Shown one piece after another: positions 31,841-44,739 of a DNA stretch of 64,000 bases; position 1 is the stretch's first letter, and each line of letters begins with the position of its first letter. Location: positions 59,772,842-59,836,841 of the forward strand of contig OZ022344.1 of the NCBI GenBank assembly GCA_963989245.1. Direction: 5' to 3'. The position numbers and the translations under genes are program-made. The DNA comes from Nansenia antarctica (Eukaryota; Chordata; Actinopteri; Argentiniformes; Microstomatidae). Below the pieces are notes generated by a model that did not search any database, was not told the DNA's origin, and worked only from the letters and a program-made list of their open reading frames with translations.

Positions 31841-33825
31841 CTTTAAATCAAGATTATTGTAACACTGCTTTTATATGGATGGGGTAGGGGCATATAACGT
31901 TAATATGATGTTAATGCTATAATAGCGTTGGTATAGCGTTGGAAGTGGAGGTTGTTATTGCGAACACTTACACAGACTGAGATTTCTTATTCTGGATTAC
32001 TGTTAAGTGAATAATGTGTTTCTGAGAGGGAAAATCATCTGAAGTTTATTTCCCTGAAGTGAAGGATTATAGGAAGACCCCATAATGAGCCTTAATGGGT
32101 ACAACATTATGGATAGGTTTTTCGTGAACTATCGGGCAATTGGCTGAATGAGAACCAGTTATAGTCATAACAACCCAATTTTAAAAGTTTGATTAATTGC
32201 AGTCTCCAAATTTAAATGACACATTACCCTTTATAGTGAAGTTGGAATGTGTTCATTATTGCTGGGAATCAATGATCACTAATGTCCCTTTTGTATAGAG
32301 TCCTGGAGATGAGAGTTTGGTTCATACATTATTCATGAGAGATATTCATGGTTTGGTGAATTTGATTAAAGCACAATCATATTGACCCATGTAAACACAC
32401 CGGGGCTTAAATGAATAGCATTCAAAACAGCTCAGCATTTTGGTTCTGAGAACACATACAAAAGTGAACTCTCCAACCCCATTACATAAAGTAGGCTGAG
32501 TGACTCATTCAATACAATAATACCATTAGATGTAGGTTCACTCAATGTGATATAAACGTGCCGTGCATCTCAAATTCTTGATAAATGTGATTTCAGTTGG
32601 TGAATTGTGGGTTTTGACATTTCTGTCAGAAGTGAAAAATATAGAAAATTTATGAAATTGATGTTCCATCTTATTTGTGGGATTCACTTATATTGCTTTG
32701 CGATAGTTTATTGGAACCAATATCCCCCGGAGATGAGCTTCCCCTTAATGCGAGCAGCTTCAGAGAAAGAAAGTGTGAAATTGTGTTGTGGTGTGAAATT
32801 TATATTTCTTTTATCTTTTAGCGGACAGTAGGTATTGTTTTCCCACTTATAAGTTGATTGTGAAATTGATGTCTTTGCTTTTTATGTCTTTCGGGACATG
32901 ATAACATCGGTACTGTTGCAGGGAGACCTTGTGGCCCTTGGATTTCACAAAGCACATTCCCAACGAGACTGTTCAATTCCGAAAATCTCCGGAATGGTTC
33001 TCTGTGGTTCTTTTTGTAAAACAACACAGGAAATGTTGCAATTGTAAAGATAGCATCCATCCATCCATGTCACTTAAATCTTAAATATAGTGCTGTATGG
33101 ACAATGCGATATGGCCATAATGTTTGCTCTGAGTCTTATGGTCAGAAGTGTGAGACAAATGTTTCCGTGATCCATCTAACCCATCTCATTTCACATCGAG
33201 GGCCCCATCCCGGCTCTCTGGGGGAATATCACATTCATTTAAATGGTTTATTTCTGTCAATGTTTCATGGTGGAATGTGCCCCGTGTAGCGTGAAGAAAT
33301 ATCCATCATGCGATGAGCAATAATGCTTCTCTCATAAAGAATACTTTGCTGTGGTTCAATTGACTGAACATATTCATAAAAGCAAGGACAAACAAGGAAA
33401 ACAATTTACGGCTGTGTTTAGTTTCCCATGTGAATGGGCGAAGACATACATATTCAACATTACTCCTCCATGTAAAAAAAAAACTTGACGCTCGCAATGA
33501 ATCACATGCAAATACTGTAAGTGAGTCGCTGTAGTTTCAAATTCTCTAGGGAGAAATAACGCCCTGGTGGCACAAGATTTATTTTCTTATTAAACTACTA
33601 AATATTGATTTATTTCATCAATGTGTTTTTGAGACAACACGTGGTCTGAGAATGTTCAGAGGTATCAGTAACAGTTGTTTATTGTGACACGGTCTGGTGA
33701 AAAGGGCCGCATGTTGGCAAGTCTGAAGTTGCACAAAATGAGCAAAAAGCTCCTTTTAAAAAAGAAAAGTGTTTTTTTGCATGTTACGAAAGTTGTGAAC
33801 GTGTTGAAAAGCCCGCTCGATATCA
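31841..33825. other. No gene seen
   Basis: AT-rich unique sequence with no microsatellite of length and no recognised transposon. Confidence 0.5.
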
Positions 33826-33827
33826 GC

Positions 33828-33920
33828 AATGTTCCTTTTTACTGCTAGTCTACTAGCAGTGTTTTGATTCAGATCACGTTTCTCGTTTCTATGCCCTACT
33901 GGAGGACTTTTTAACCAGAC
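33828..33920. mobile_element. Dispersed repeat fragment, same family as 18138-18360
   Basis: 'aatgttcctttttactgcta', 'ctactagcagtgttttgatt' and 'atgccctactggaggact' occur in the same order as at 18138. Class unknown. Confidence 0.5.
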
Positions 33921-33972
33921 CCTGTGTTGTGGTAATTTTGCTCAGTGTGGTGTGGGTGGTGCCTGCTCACAG

Positions 33973-33989
33973 ATTCACACACACACACA

Positions 33990-34029
<40 letters not shown>
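33973..34029. repeat. (CA)n microsatellite
   Basis: CA run with one CAGACA break. Confidence 0.96.
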
Positions 34030-34031
<2 letters not shown>

Positions 34032-34149
34032 AACAGAGAGGCTCTTGATTGCGCAGTCATCCACAGTATTTATAATCACCATACTACAGTACAAATAATT
34101 CAAACATTACCATCAATATTACACAAACATTAGTTTCACATCACTGCAT

Positions 34150-34301
34150 CAGTGGAGGCTGGTGGAGGTCGAAATCGGAGGACGGGCTCATTTTAATGCA
34201 TGGAATGCAACGAGGAATGCTATCAAACAAGCATGTTCCATTCCATTCCATGAATTACAATGAGCCCGTCCTCCGATTTCGACCACCACCAGCCTCCACT
34301 G
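34150..34301. mobile_element. Palindromic hAT-like MITE, best copy (152 bp)
   Basis: CAGTGGAGGCTGGTGG at the left faces CCACCAGCCTCCACTG at the right, and pairing continues through 'gaaatcggaggacgggctca'. The 8-bp flanks CACTGCAT and GACTACAT agree at six of eight positions, consistent with an aged hAT target duplication. No coding capacity. Confidence 0.88.
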
Positions 34302-34830
34302 GACTACATCTGGTCTGTCTATGTGAATAAAAGCTGCTTCTCGCCAACAGCTCAGAGATAAACACCGGAGACTCCCCCCGCTCTGTACATTCATATAAGA
34401 TAAGCTCTCAGACGTCCCAGAATAGAACTGCCTTTTCAGCCTTTAATAAACAAACAGAGCAGAGAACACAGTAGTCAGGGCCGCGGGCATCTCCAAGTCT
34501 CTATTACGTGTGGTGGTAGAGCGAGATGATGCATACATTTAACACAAACCACCATCTCTCAGAACTCCATCTCCCCACTCTGTCCTCATTAAGATCAATG
34601 TACTGTCTACGAGGAACAAGACAGATTACTTACAAACATGTAATAAAATGATGATAGATGCCCACAGCAATATTTTTCTATACAGATGATATGATTCTAT
34701 CTCCATTTGCACTTTGATTGATTATGTAGTGATGGCTCCTGTGAAAATATTAGCAGCAACAGTCGTTTATATCGTCCCCGGCAAACACTATGGACAGATA
34801 TGGAAACTCTGGGGACATTGCAGCTCCATA

Positions 34831-34872
34831 TAACACACACACACACACACACACACACCCGCACGTGCACGC

Positions 34873-34944
<72 letters not shown>
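34831..34944. repeat. (CA)n microsatellite, 114 bp
   Basis: CA run interrupted at 34859-34880 by CCGCACGTGCACGCACACG. Confidence 0.97.
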
Positions 34945-34946
<2 letters not shown>

Positions 34947-34949
34947 CGG

Positions 34950-36850
34950 TACGTTGGTTAGTCACATTGGTAAGAAAATCCAATCCAATATCAGTGATCT
35001 ACTGTAGCTGATCCAGTCCAATATAAATCACACATTCCAGCCCATTCCGCATCATCTCATACAGTAGTGTATAAATCATATCCACCACAACAACCCCACT
35101 ATAGGCGTCAACCTACACGCCGTACCTCAGCAAAGCCCAGCCTCTCACGGGGCCCATATATAGTCAGTGTAAATTGGGTTATTCAAAGCCTGCATGAGAA
35201 TCATCTCTCCCCTGGGCCCCCGGGGCCTTAGAGCGCCAGCGTGTGTAAACGTGAGAGTGACTTCCTCTCTCTGGGGGCCGTAATGGAACAACTTACACAC
35301 TGAGATGGATGAGAGAGGCCTTCAGCCCTCCGCCCAGCCCCACTCTGGCTCACTACTCCAGTCACTTCTCAGTGAACATCAAGTGTCTGCCTTGTGATTT
35401 AATCCAGTCCAGCCCATGTCAATTTTTGCACACAGGCACCCACACACGCGTACACGAAACACAGCCGAGGCCCTCTTGTAACCTGAAAAATGCAGGATTT
35501 TTCTTTGTGTGCACAGATCCCCATAACCTCTGTTCTGTCCTCAGAGTCGTTACTTTTGCATTAGAACAGTTGTTGGACAAGGTGAACGTATTTTTTTTAA
35601 TTATTTTTTTTTGAAGTCAATGACAGCCAAGGAAGCTTTTTATCAGACATGAGCAGGGACGGGATGAACATGGAAACTGCATTAGTGTGCATTATGGAGT
35701 AAGCTTCGGATTGGGTAGAGCCAGATGAAAAACTCAGCCCGGCGCACAACACCACAACAACACACGCAATTCAGCCTGAAAAGAGACATTTCGCATTTCT
35801 TACCTCAAACACCGGCTCGAGGGAATTTGTGTCGTGCCGGATGCTTGGCAACTTATTGTCCTTATCTTATGACATTTTGGAAAGTAAACTTGTTGAAGTT
35901 TAGGGTAGAAGTTGTTTGTTAAAGGCACCGTATGCAGGAGCTTGCCTTCTGTCGAGTCCTTGGGGGAATTGCGACGCTCTCTCCCTTCTAACGGGAAGAA
36001 TTAATCTGTCAATAATTCTCTCGCTGTTATCCAGTGGATTTCTTAAAACTAGCAAAGGATTTGCGTGGTTGAAAGTGCAGCTGTTCTTTCTTCATTTGGA
36101 AATGTAACACAAACACAAAGATTAGCCAGCTGGAGACACTCGAAATTATACTTGTCAGTCTTCACATGAAACAAGTATGTGCTTTACCAGCAGCTGTGCA
36201 TTCATACTGGGACAGAAAGCCCCGTCACAGACACCCAACACAGTCTCTCTCCCTAAACTACCCCAGCCAGCTCTCACTCAGAATGAGGGTGCACAGTGTT
36301 CGGTTGTGTTTGTAGCAGCCTACAGACTTCTCAAGCTGAACCTGAAGTTATAAACCAATCCCCTCATTCCCCCAAACAAAACTCTAAAAGGCTATAATGT
36401 CAAACAGGATGTTTACTAAAATATAAAATGAAAAATAATCAGAATACATGTAACCAACTGTTTTGCCCAATACTTTTTTGCATCCACCACTGTCAGCACC
36501 TACTGATGGTTCACCACGGTCAATGTAGTGATCATTTCAAGTGGTAGGAAACAAAAACATTATTGCCCCTTTAAGGTTGTTGGAGATCATTGTTGTCAGC
36601 CCTGTTGACTCATATTGAGAGTGTGCGAATTCTCGAAGTTCATCCATTCTCGTTCAGTATACAGTACCTCTACCGTTGCCTGGCTACATTGTTATCCACT
36701 GGTAAAGTATCATAGTCAAAGAACACAATGACAACAAGTTTGTAGTGCACGCTTCATAGGAGACTAGTAAATATAGCTCTATAGTAGCTATTTTACCTAT
36801 TTTTTGCGCATGCTAAAATATTCTTATTTGATATTCGAGACATACTGTTT
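34950..36850. other. No gene seen
   Basis: Unique-looking sequence of mixed composition. Frames up to 101 aa lack any recognisable domain. Confidence 0.5.
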
Positions 36851-36864
36851 AAAAAATATATATA

Positions 36865-37010
36865 TATATATTACATTTACATTTTTGGCATTTAGCAGAC
36901 GCCTTATTCCAAAGCAACTTACAATCAATACATTTGACTAAGTAAGTGAATCATCAATCCACCAGTCGTAGCAGGAAGGGTAATCTAGCTCAGGCCCGGG
37001 GCCATCTACT
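36865..37010 (-). mobile_element. L2-like LINE tail fragment (minus)
   Basis: After a short (TA)n at 36853-36870: 'acatttttggcatttagcag', 'ttccaaagcaacttacaatc', 'agctcaggcccggggccat'. Same tail family as 16752, 31190 and 48750. Confidence 0.8.
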
Positions 37011-37340
37011 GTATATATATTCTAACCTGCACAGTTTCACACTGTCTCCATTTCTGGGATGATGGTGAAAGTGAAATAATGAACACTAGTGGTTTTGATT
37101 TCGGTGGGATCAGCGATTGGCAAAATATCTGCATTTTAATGTAATTCTTCAGGACTGTTTACCTCGTAACTATAGCAACATAGCGACAGATCATGAGTTT
37201 CTGGCTGCGATTGGCCATCTTTGATGAGAGCTGAAAAATGTCAGAGATACATGAGATTTGTACTTTGTGTCTGTCACTGTTACTATTGTTTGCCCAGAAT
37301 CAGCCGTTCTACATCTCCACTAATGTATATGTGAAGACAC

Positions 37341-37348
37341 ACACAGGG

Positions 37349-37387
<39 letters not shown>

Positions 37388-37388
37388 G

Positions 37389-37422
<34 letters not shown>
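37341..37422. repeat. (CA)n microsatellite, duplicated
   Basis: Two CA blocks, each preceded by ACACACAGGGGCACAC, indicating duplication of a 43-bp block. A further CA run lies at 37517-37548. Confidence 0.95.
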
Positions 37423-37423
<1 letters not shown>

Positions 37424-37674
37424 TGAAGAATGCTGACAGAGAAGAGGAGGCTGGGGGACTTTCTGCACTACAGCAAGTTTCTACACACGTCCAGATGGCT
37501 CATCATCATCGCGTGCACACACATCACACACACACACACACACACACTATCCAAAGTTCCTCTTTCAGCGAGCTAGTGAACCACAGGCCACACTATCCTT
37601 GGGTACAGATAAGAACAGCCAAGAGCAGAGCAGCCTGGCTTCTGCAGCACTGTACATGTGCTGTGACATCACAT

Positions 37675-38165
37675 GAGGAGAGGGGGAGGAGGGGAGGAAA
37701 TAAGAGAGGAGTGCAGAAGAGAGGAGAGGGGAATCCGGGGGAAAGGGTAGAGGATAAGGGATCAGAAGAGAAGAGGAGAAGGGAGTCAGGGAGAAAGGGT
37801 AGAGGATAAGGGATGAGAAGAGGAGAGACGAGGAGAGAAGAGGAAAGGAGAGGAGACTCAGGCGGAAAGGGTAGAGAAGAGAAGAGGAGAATCCGGGGGA
37901 AAGGGTAGAGGATAAGGGAGAAGAGGAGAGGGGAATCAGGGGGAAAGGGTAGAGTAAAAAGGACAGGCTGAGAAAGGGGATAAGAGGACAGAGGGAGAAG
38001 AGGAGAATGGAGGACACTAGAGAACGGTGGGGGAGGGGGGGAGTAAAGAGGAAAATATGTAAGAGAAGAGTATGAATAGGGGTGTGAAGTGAGGGAGGAA
38101 GAGGCTGGGAGAAGAAGGGAGGGAGGGGAGGAGGAGGGGAGGTGAAGAAAGAGGAGTCAGAGGAC
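37675..38165. repeat. Polypurine tract, about 490 bp
   Basis: Almost all A and G on the plus strand. Within it, a degenerate unit recurs (GGGGGAAAGGGTAGAG near 37736, 37865, 37895, 37940; 'gaggataagggat' near 37750, 37800, 37910). The 200-residue Ser/Leu/Pro frame on the minus strand is produced by the repeat. Confidence 0.9.
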
Positions 38166-38198
38166 ACCCTCCTTTGTCTGTGAAGTGCTATGCTACAG

Positions 38199-38284
38199 GA
38201 GTCTGTAGCCTTCTACCTAGAATAACTATGTCGGAGTCGACGTGGGAAAGATCTCGATGTGCGTGTGTGTGTGTGCGGGCGTGC

Positions 38285-38328
<44 letters not shown>

Positions 38329-38460
38329 ACGTGTGTGTGTGTGTGTTCCAGGTATAAGTCTCTGGTGGTTATGAGGCAGCCTCTTGCTCCTAACAGGGAG
38401 AGTTAGTCTAAGCGGTAGTCTTCTACCTAGAATAACCAGGTCGGAGTCAACGTGGGAAAG
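38199..38460. repeat. Local duplication flanking a (GT)n microsatellite
   Basis: 'cttctacctagaataactat' and 'gtcgacgtgggaaag' at 38210-38250 recur at 38421-38460 with few changes. The GT array at 38259-38346 lies between the copies. Confidence 0.85.
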
Positions 38461-39190
38461 GGCTTGTGGGGCAAAGTACCTCTAATGCTATGGAGGATTT
38501 AGATGATCAATACAAACCTATATAAAACCGCCTTTGGGGAAATTATGTGAGTTCCTTCGACAGCTTTAATGAGCAAAGAGCTAGACACAGAGATTGATTG
38601 ACATTGAAGGTCTCGTAATTATTATTAGTACGGTTGATTTATGATGGAATCAATCCTTACACACCTGAGTGTTTCACGAGACCATTATCATCATTTGTGT
38701 GGACTTTAGCACTCAACAAATGGAAGGGTCTTTACTGAACCGTTTTTGTAAATCGTACAGATCATTCCTACGGAGCAAATCGCTAAACCAACTCTGAGCC
38801 ATCCAGGAGGAGTGTTGAGGAGAGTACAAATGATGCCATTACCATCCTGGTGTGCTGCCGCATGGGTAGAAATGATCGGAGAGGCAACGATTGATTATTG
38901 AGAACAAGATGACTGATCTCCATAACGATCTCCACCATACTCCTATTGGAAGCATTAGTCAGGATGTCGTCTCATGGCTTAATGGCCACACACAGTGTTC
39001 GTTCTTACTTAATAAAGTAACTATGAGACTGTGCTGGAAGTTGGAAGTCCTTAATGATGTTCACTGTCCAGCCAAAGAACAGTAAAAGATCTCCATAACA
39101 GTGACTAGGGTTAGGGATATTTCCCACTGGAAATGAAGACGGACCATTGAGACAATCAATAGTGATCTTGTTTGACACTTGTTCACATTT
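38461..39190. other. No gene seen
   Basis: Unique-looking, non-repetitive sequence. Confidence 0.5.
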
Positions 39191-39195
39191 GTTGA

Positions 39196-39318
39196 ATGGT
39201 CCTCTGTGGCTAGAACATTGTGCTAATTGTGCTAATAATGCTTAGGTTGTGGGTTGGAATCCCGCTGGGACCATATATACTGAAAAATGCATGCACAGCT
39301 AAATGGCATATATTATGG
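39196..39318 (+). mobile_element. HpaI-like tRNA-derived SINE (degenerate)
   Basis: 'tggtcctctgtggcta', 'gcttaggttgtgggttg', 'aatcccgctgggaccatata', 'tatactgaaaaatgcatgca', 'agctaaatggcatata'. The A-box region is damaged and about 40 bp before the tail are missing. Confidence 0.85.
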
Positions 39319-39494
39319 ATGTTACAGTATATGTGATTGGCTTTTACAGGTACCACGATTAATAACTGTATTGTACTATTAAGAACTATTAATAACCCTG
39401 TGTACCTATGTACTGACATCATTCACCTGACATGACACTGTTTCTCTTTTTCAGTAAATGGGGGGGGGGGATTGGTTGAGTTACCAGGTTTTGA

Positions 39495-39650
39495 TGTCCA
39501 ATTAACAGTGTCTGTCCAGGTTTAATGGGAGGCGGTAAATTCCTGCTCCATCTCCCCGGCACATTTTAATTAGCTGTAATTACAAGTGCTCTGACCTTTG
39601 GAGGCTCCTGTCCTGCTGATTTACAAGTTCAGACCTCCTGATTTATCTAT
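39495..39650. other. Repeat-poor block with TAATTAGCTGTAATTA core
   Basis: TTTTAATTAGCTGTAATTAC (39564-39583) holds two homeodomain-type TAATTA sites on either side of GCTG, in otherwise ordinary unique sequence. A regulatory role is only a guess. Confidence 0.3.
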
Positions 39651-39659
39651 AGACACATG

Positions 39660-39912
39660 GAGAGGGAGAGAGGGGGAGAGAGAGAGGGGTGAGAGAGGGA
39701 GAAGGGGATAGGGTAAGAGAGAGAGAGAGGGAGAAGGGGATAGGGTGAGAGAGAGAGAGAGAGGGGTAGAGAGGGGGAGAGAGAGAGAGAGAGAGGGGTG
39801 AGAGAGGGGTGAGAGAAAGAGGGGCAGAGGGGGAGAGAGAGAGGGAGAGGCAGAGAGAGAGGGGGAGAGAGAAATAAAGAGAGAAAGAGAGAGAGAGAGA
39901 GAGAGAAGGAAA
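39660..39912. repeat. GA-rich purine tract
   Basis: Imperfect GAGA/GGGGAGA repeats over 250 bp, with partial duplications ('gggatagggtgagaga' twice). Confidence 0.93.
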
Positions 39913-40021
39913 GAGGAAGAGACAGAAAGTAGCAGGTTAGATCACCTGTGTTGTATTGGCTGTCTTGGTAGTGTCACCTTGTCTTACATCTGAAATCAGT
40001 AGTTAGTCTCCAGGACTACAG

Positions 40022-40096
40022 GTTAGCCTTGAGCTCAGCAGGTTAACATTGTCACCACTAGCGGGTATATTGATGTGACAGGTTCAAGTCCTGTCC
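40022..40096 (+). mobile_element. tRNA-like SINE head (uncertain)
   Basis: 'gagctcagcaggttaac' resembles an A box and 'ggttcaagtcctgtc' a B box, about 45 bp apart as in tRNA. No acceptor-stem pairing was confirmed. Downstream sequence to about 40400 is not recognised. Confidence 0.35.
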
Positions 40097-40459
40097 TATT
40101 ATATCTCACATATATTTTTCACGTTCGGGCAAATAGGTTCTATAGATTAGAACAGGAAGGAGACGAGACACACATCATTTTCAACATGTGTTCACCGTTT
40201 GTATCTCACAGTTCTTTTAAAGTTGGCTCATCATTGTATTCCGAAAGACCACAACTTGAATTTATAGCTCAAACGAAATTTGAAGGCCAACGTGACACCT
40301 ACCGCTTTTTTTCTAGCCGGGTATTTTTCAGAGGAATGAGATGGTCCAAAATGTTTAAGTGTTCAACAAAAAGAGTCTCAGGCCATTTATCAACAAGATG
40401 GCAGCTCAGCTGATTTCATCAGAGACAGTAGAGTCTCTCTGCAGCTGAGCCCCATACAC

Positions 40460-40655
40460 ACTGTCTCCCCCACTCTCTCTCTCACTCTCTCTCCTCCTCT
40501 ATCCCCCTCCCTCTCAATCTCTCACTCTCTCTCCTACCCATCATCTCTACCCCCCTCCCTCTCTCTCTCTCTCTTTCTCTCTCACTCTCTCTTCTTTCCA
40601 TCATCTCTCTCCCCTCCCTCCCCCCCTCCACCCCCCTCCCCCCCTCCCCCTTTAT
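40460..40655. repeat. Pyrimidine-rich tract
   Basis: CT/CCT-rich; two near copies of 'ctctcactctctct' to 'catcatctct' about 70 bp apart, then C-rich to 40655. Confidence 0.9.
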
Positions 40656-40844
40656 GTCATAGTAAATCCCCTTTGACCCTGGATGAGGGGAGGACGGTGG
40701 TAGATCTCATCTCCCCTGACAGAGATGGAGTGATTCCTCCCTGTACCGGCTGTGGTGTGTGCTCCAGTCACACTGTGTTAACCTCCGTCTCTCAGGCTGC
40801 CTCTCATTCCTGCTCCTTTCCTCCCGCATTTGCTTCCAGTGCAC

Positions 40845-41450
40845 TTAAAGGGATACTCCACCCATTTATTACCTTCAGTCAGAGAGTTCAGTCCAGATCA
40901 CCTTACGATCGTATGGGCTTTCCGAATGCGTTGTGTTGACCAAAAGCTAGGTCTCTCTCGTTTGAGGATTTTACCCATGAGTAGTGTATCTGGGGGTAAA
41001 CACATGGCTATGACAACCACAAGGAGCTTTAGGGAGGAGTGAGCTTAACGTTCCAGAATGATCTACTGCAGGGTTTGTTTACATCCAGAATCACCATGCT
41101 AGCGCATGCATCTATCACGTGTGTCCACTAACGTGCATCTTAGCTTAAGACGCGCCTCTGTTGCTGGCGCAAAGCACTATGGACCATGTGAGAAGTTCAT
41201 CATTCCGACTATTACTTCCTGGTCTGAATGGTATTTTCTTAATTATTACCTGGCTATTTTGGAAAACAAAGATCACTAATAAGTTACTGTTGAGTCATGG
41301 CGACAATCCGGTGAAATGTTCCTTACAAGCAGTTATCAGTGATTATTTGAGTAACTTCCCGAAATTAAATCTATGATTCATTAGGCCACGAGCCTAAGTT
41401 CTCACGACGTACATAATGACATTTATTGGGACCCCACTTATAGAAAATGC
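40845..41450. other. Possible old repeat beginning 'aaagggatactccaccc'
   Basis: The opening word resembles the start of widespread fish repeats, but I see no matching end or duplicate in the window. No gene. Confidence 0.25.
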
Positions 41451-41451
41451 T

Positions 41452-41525
41452 CACTTACTTACTTACGCCTATCGCTCCTTTTGGAGGAGCATAGGCCGTC
41501 GACAACAGTTCGCCAGGGTCCTATA
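41452..41525. repeat. 'cttacttacttacgcc' repeat fragment
   Basis: (ACTT)n followed by 'gcctatcgctccttttggag' and 'gagcataggccgtcgacaac'. This wording recurs in animal genomes as a dispersed repeat (recalled, class not certain). Preceded by 'ttatagaaaatgctca', which recurs at 41522-41535. Confidence 0.4.
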
Positions 41526-41764
41526 GAAAATGCTCAGCCAGGAGACAATCCTCTCCATGGAGAAGGCTGTACACCCCAGAGGTGTGTTTCAGTGTTGCAG
41601 TCAAACACTGACATCTCTTTCTCCAGCACACACAGTCCTGGCCTTACACAAGTGCTTTTTTACCCCTAAGGTATTCAATCGCCAGGAACTGATAATACAA
41701 ATCAAAGCAATCGCAGGTCTAATTGAATTTGGAACGTTGCGGCGCTCTGCATCCATAATAGGTC

Positions 41765-41768
41765 TCTA

Positions 41769-41802
<34 letters not shown>

Positions 41803-41805
41803 CTG
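41765..41805. repeat. (CT)n microsatellite
   Basis: CT run with one TTCT break. Confidence 0.93.
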
Positions 41806-41914
41806 GTGCTAAATGAGAGTCAAGGTGCTAGTCTTCTGTGAAGGAGGTGGGTGATTAGGTCTTGCCGGCATTACTGAGACAAATGACTTCAGCACGAACC
41901 CCTGTGAAATGCAG

Positions 41915-42122
41915 AAGACGACAGTGCAGGAGAGGAGAGAAGGGGAGGATAGGAGATGAGAGGAGGAGAGAGGGATTACAAGAGAGGAGGGCGGGGGGGT
42001 ATGAAAGGAAAGAAGAGAGCCCTCTCAAAAGAGGAATGTCTAATGAGTCCTGTGGAAAGAAGGAAGGAGGGAGGAAGGGATGGGGGGGGAGGATAAGTAA
42101 GGACAGAGGGGAGAAAGAAAGC
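41915..42122. repeat. Purine-rich tract
   Basis: GA/GGA-rich on plus strand, with 'gaaggagggaggaaggga' near 42061. Confidence 0.88.
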
Positions 42123-42496
42123 CCCTGAGCTGCTGCTACGGTGATCCTCCAGAGCAGAGCCTCCGTGCTGCAGGTAGATGATGGCTGTGACCCGGGTGAT
42201 CCCAGCCTGCCTCTCTGAGAGGCCCTGTGATTGGCTCATAATCACGCCTGGAGGGTGAACCTCTGGAACTAATCAGTGTTGGCGCTGTCCTGCTGATCTC
42301 CCAGGATGCAGCGCTCCGCTGGGGGCCGTAGGCAGCTTTAATAAAGAGTAATGAGCCTGGCCAGACGGCCCTCACCTGGACAAGAACCTCACGGGGAGGA
42401 AACGGCTCCACGCCGTCCACAACGCTACTTCCTGTACTCTCAGCCCAGGTGTGACACACATACCATACACAGTATACATACCTCCACTTGTTCTCA

Positions 42497-42497
<1 letters not shown>

Positions 42498-42535
<38 letters not shown>

Positions 42536-42605
42536 CACACACACACACACACACGCATGCACGCACACACACAGACACACACATACACACACACACACAC
42601 CCACA

Positions 42606-42673
<68 letters not shown>
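42498..42673. repeat. Compound (CA)n-(CT)n-(CA)n microsatellite
   Basis: CA with CATGCA breaks to 42605, CT to 42643, then CA again to 42673. Confidence 0.97.
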
Positions 42674-42677
<4 letters not shown>

Positions 42678-42679
42678 AA

Positions 42680-44430
42680 AGCACCCTCTGTCATACACAT
42701 GCGTTAGTCAATATACTAGACACATTATGTGCTACTTGTAGTGACAGAATGACAGAGTTACCTCCATAGAACTACTCATTGCATTTCTATGGTTACCTCT
42801 GCCCTTGCCTGACTTCCCACATCCTAATATAGACATCGTTTTATTCCGCGGATGTACCTGTGTCAAATATATTCTGCCTCGGGGGCATCCTTTCTCAAAG
42901 AAGAAGCAATTGAAATTCAATAAATTTGCTGCCTCAAAAAAGGGTTGAACTGAGCGTGTAACACAGAAAAAGCCCAGGGGGAGGACTGTCACAGAGAGAG
43001 ATGATGGCAGACATTTACTTATTCATTTCTCCCTTCGAACATGCTCTAACCCACAAAACCAGAAGGTCGTTTGAAAAATAATTTGCACCTGGCAGTGATT
43101 TGACATGCGGTAACCCACATTTTTTTCAAACTACCACGGGTTGTGGTACTTGTTTTTCCGTGTCAGAGTTAAGCCTAATGAGGGGTAGAAATCTAAAAGT
43201 TGACACACGGTTCGATGCTGAATATATTACATTAAAAGTACGGCCTGTGGCACCTGCACCACATCCAGAGAGTCGTTTCCTAAAATACGTTAGAAGTTCA
43301 CAAATGTGAGAATCACGTTGGTTCAGGGTCAACACTGAAAGTCAATGCCACAGCTGACAGGACAGCTGGTTCATACGTGTGCAAAAAACATTGTCACATG
43401 GTGCTTGGTGGCCATGTAATCGCAGCATCCCCGCTATGAGAAAGTAGGTTTTGTGTGGTCATCCCACTCATCCCATTCATATAGAACGGAGCTATCGAAT
43501 TATACCACGCTGAAATGTGTTACCATTATCATGAAATTAATGGTTAAACTGGCCGTAATACACTCATGACCAATCATCCTTTTCACACGTGTTAACAAGT
43601 GTTAGAACAATGATGGCTTTTGTTGTAATAACCTTTATCTATCCAGGAAGTCACATTGAGGTCAAAGGACCTCTTTCACAAGATACACTTGAAACCTGGT
43701 GACATTGGGAAATGGTTTGTCCCGGCCATGCATCCTGATTTGTTAAGAAGTTAGGTCCACCTGAACATTATTCATGATATATACCAGTAATAAAAGAGCA
43801 ATAGATGAACAGTGCACCAGTCACCTACACAATTCATGCATCCCTTGTTGGCGATTGTGGCAATGTCCACATTCCATTTTCTTTATTACCTCATAATCTA
43901 GCCATGCGTCCAGTGTGATTTGTCTTCCTAATGTGCTTGTCAGAAATGTTGACCAAGGTACTCATAACAGTTTTATGGCAGCTGAAGACGCTCCAATTAT
44001 GTTCTACCAAACATTGTGGAGATGATGTATTTGCAAGTCGTTTATAATTAACTTGTTCTAAATTTATGGAATTAAGAGAAGCGTACTTTATGACGCTGTC
44101 CAGTTATAATTGCCTTGGGTTTTTCAGTGTAAAGTACTCCGTAAATTGTAATAAACCTGTTCAAGTCTCGAAACGTCACACTAGTAACATCGTGCCAGAC
44201 TATAAAAGTGAATAAAGTCGTCCGAACTGACAGAAAGAAAGACAAGAGAAAACACATAAACGACACATAAACAAATTAACGAGAATGTTCTCCTTAACAA
44301 ACAGTTCAAGATGACAATGCAAGGCACCGCCACAACAGAGTACTAACACAGAGACCAAATTACTTCATATGACTACTCATGGCTTCATAATACTCTCTCT
44401 CTCTCTCATGAAATAAATTAATATTGTAAT
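42680..44430. other. No gene seen
   Basis: Unique sequence, AT-rich; no recognisable domain in any frame. Confidence 0.5.
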
Positions 44431-44432
44431 TC

Positions 44433-44435
<3 letters not shown>

Positions 44436-44505
<70 letters not shown>
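44436..44505. repeat. (AT)n microsatellite, 70 bp
   Basis: Uninterrupted AT run. Confidence 0.98.
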
Positions 44506-44508
<3 letters not shown>

Positions 44509-44739
44509 CATTATCATTTGAAAAATATGCATGAATTTCATTGCCTCAGGATTTTATGTCTGAGAGTTTGACCTTGGCTGTGTCCTTTTAAATACAATCT
44601 CAACGAGAGTAACAGACTTGACTGATTTCATCTGTGGTATAATATTTCAAACCATGGATTAAACATTATTTCCAAAACTAGGCCGTAACTCATACAGTAG
44701 AACCCAATGACATTTATTGTCTCAGATCTACCTCGTCAC

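Noticed and set aside
37565..38167. 200-codon minus-strand frame rich in Ser, Leu, Pro
   Set aside because: It is the complement of a polypurine tract, where stops on the pyrimidine strand are rare by composition.
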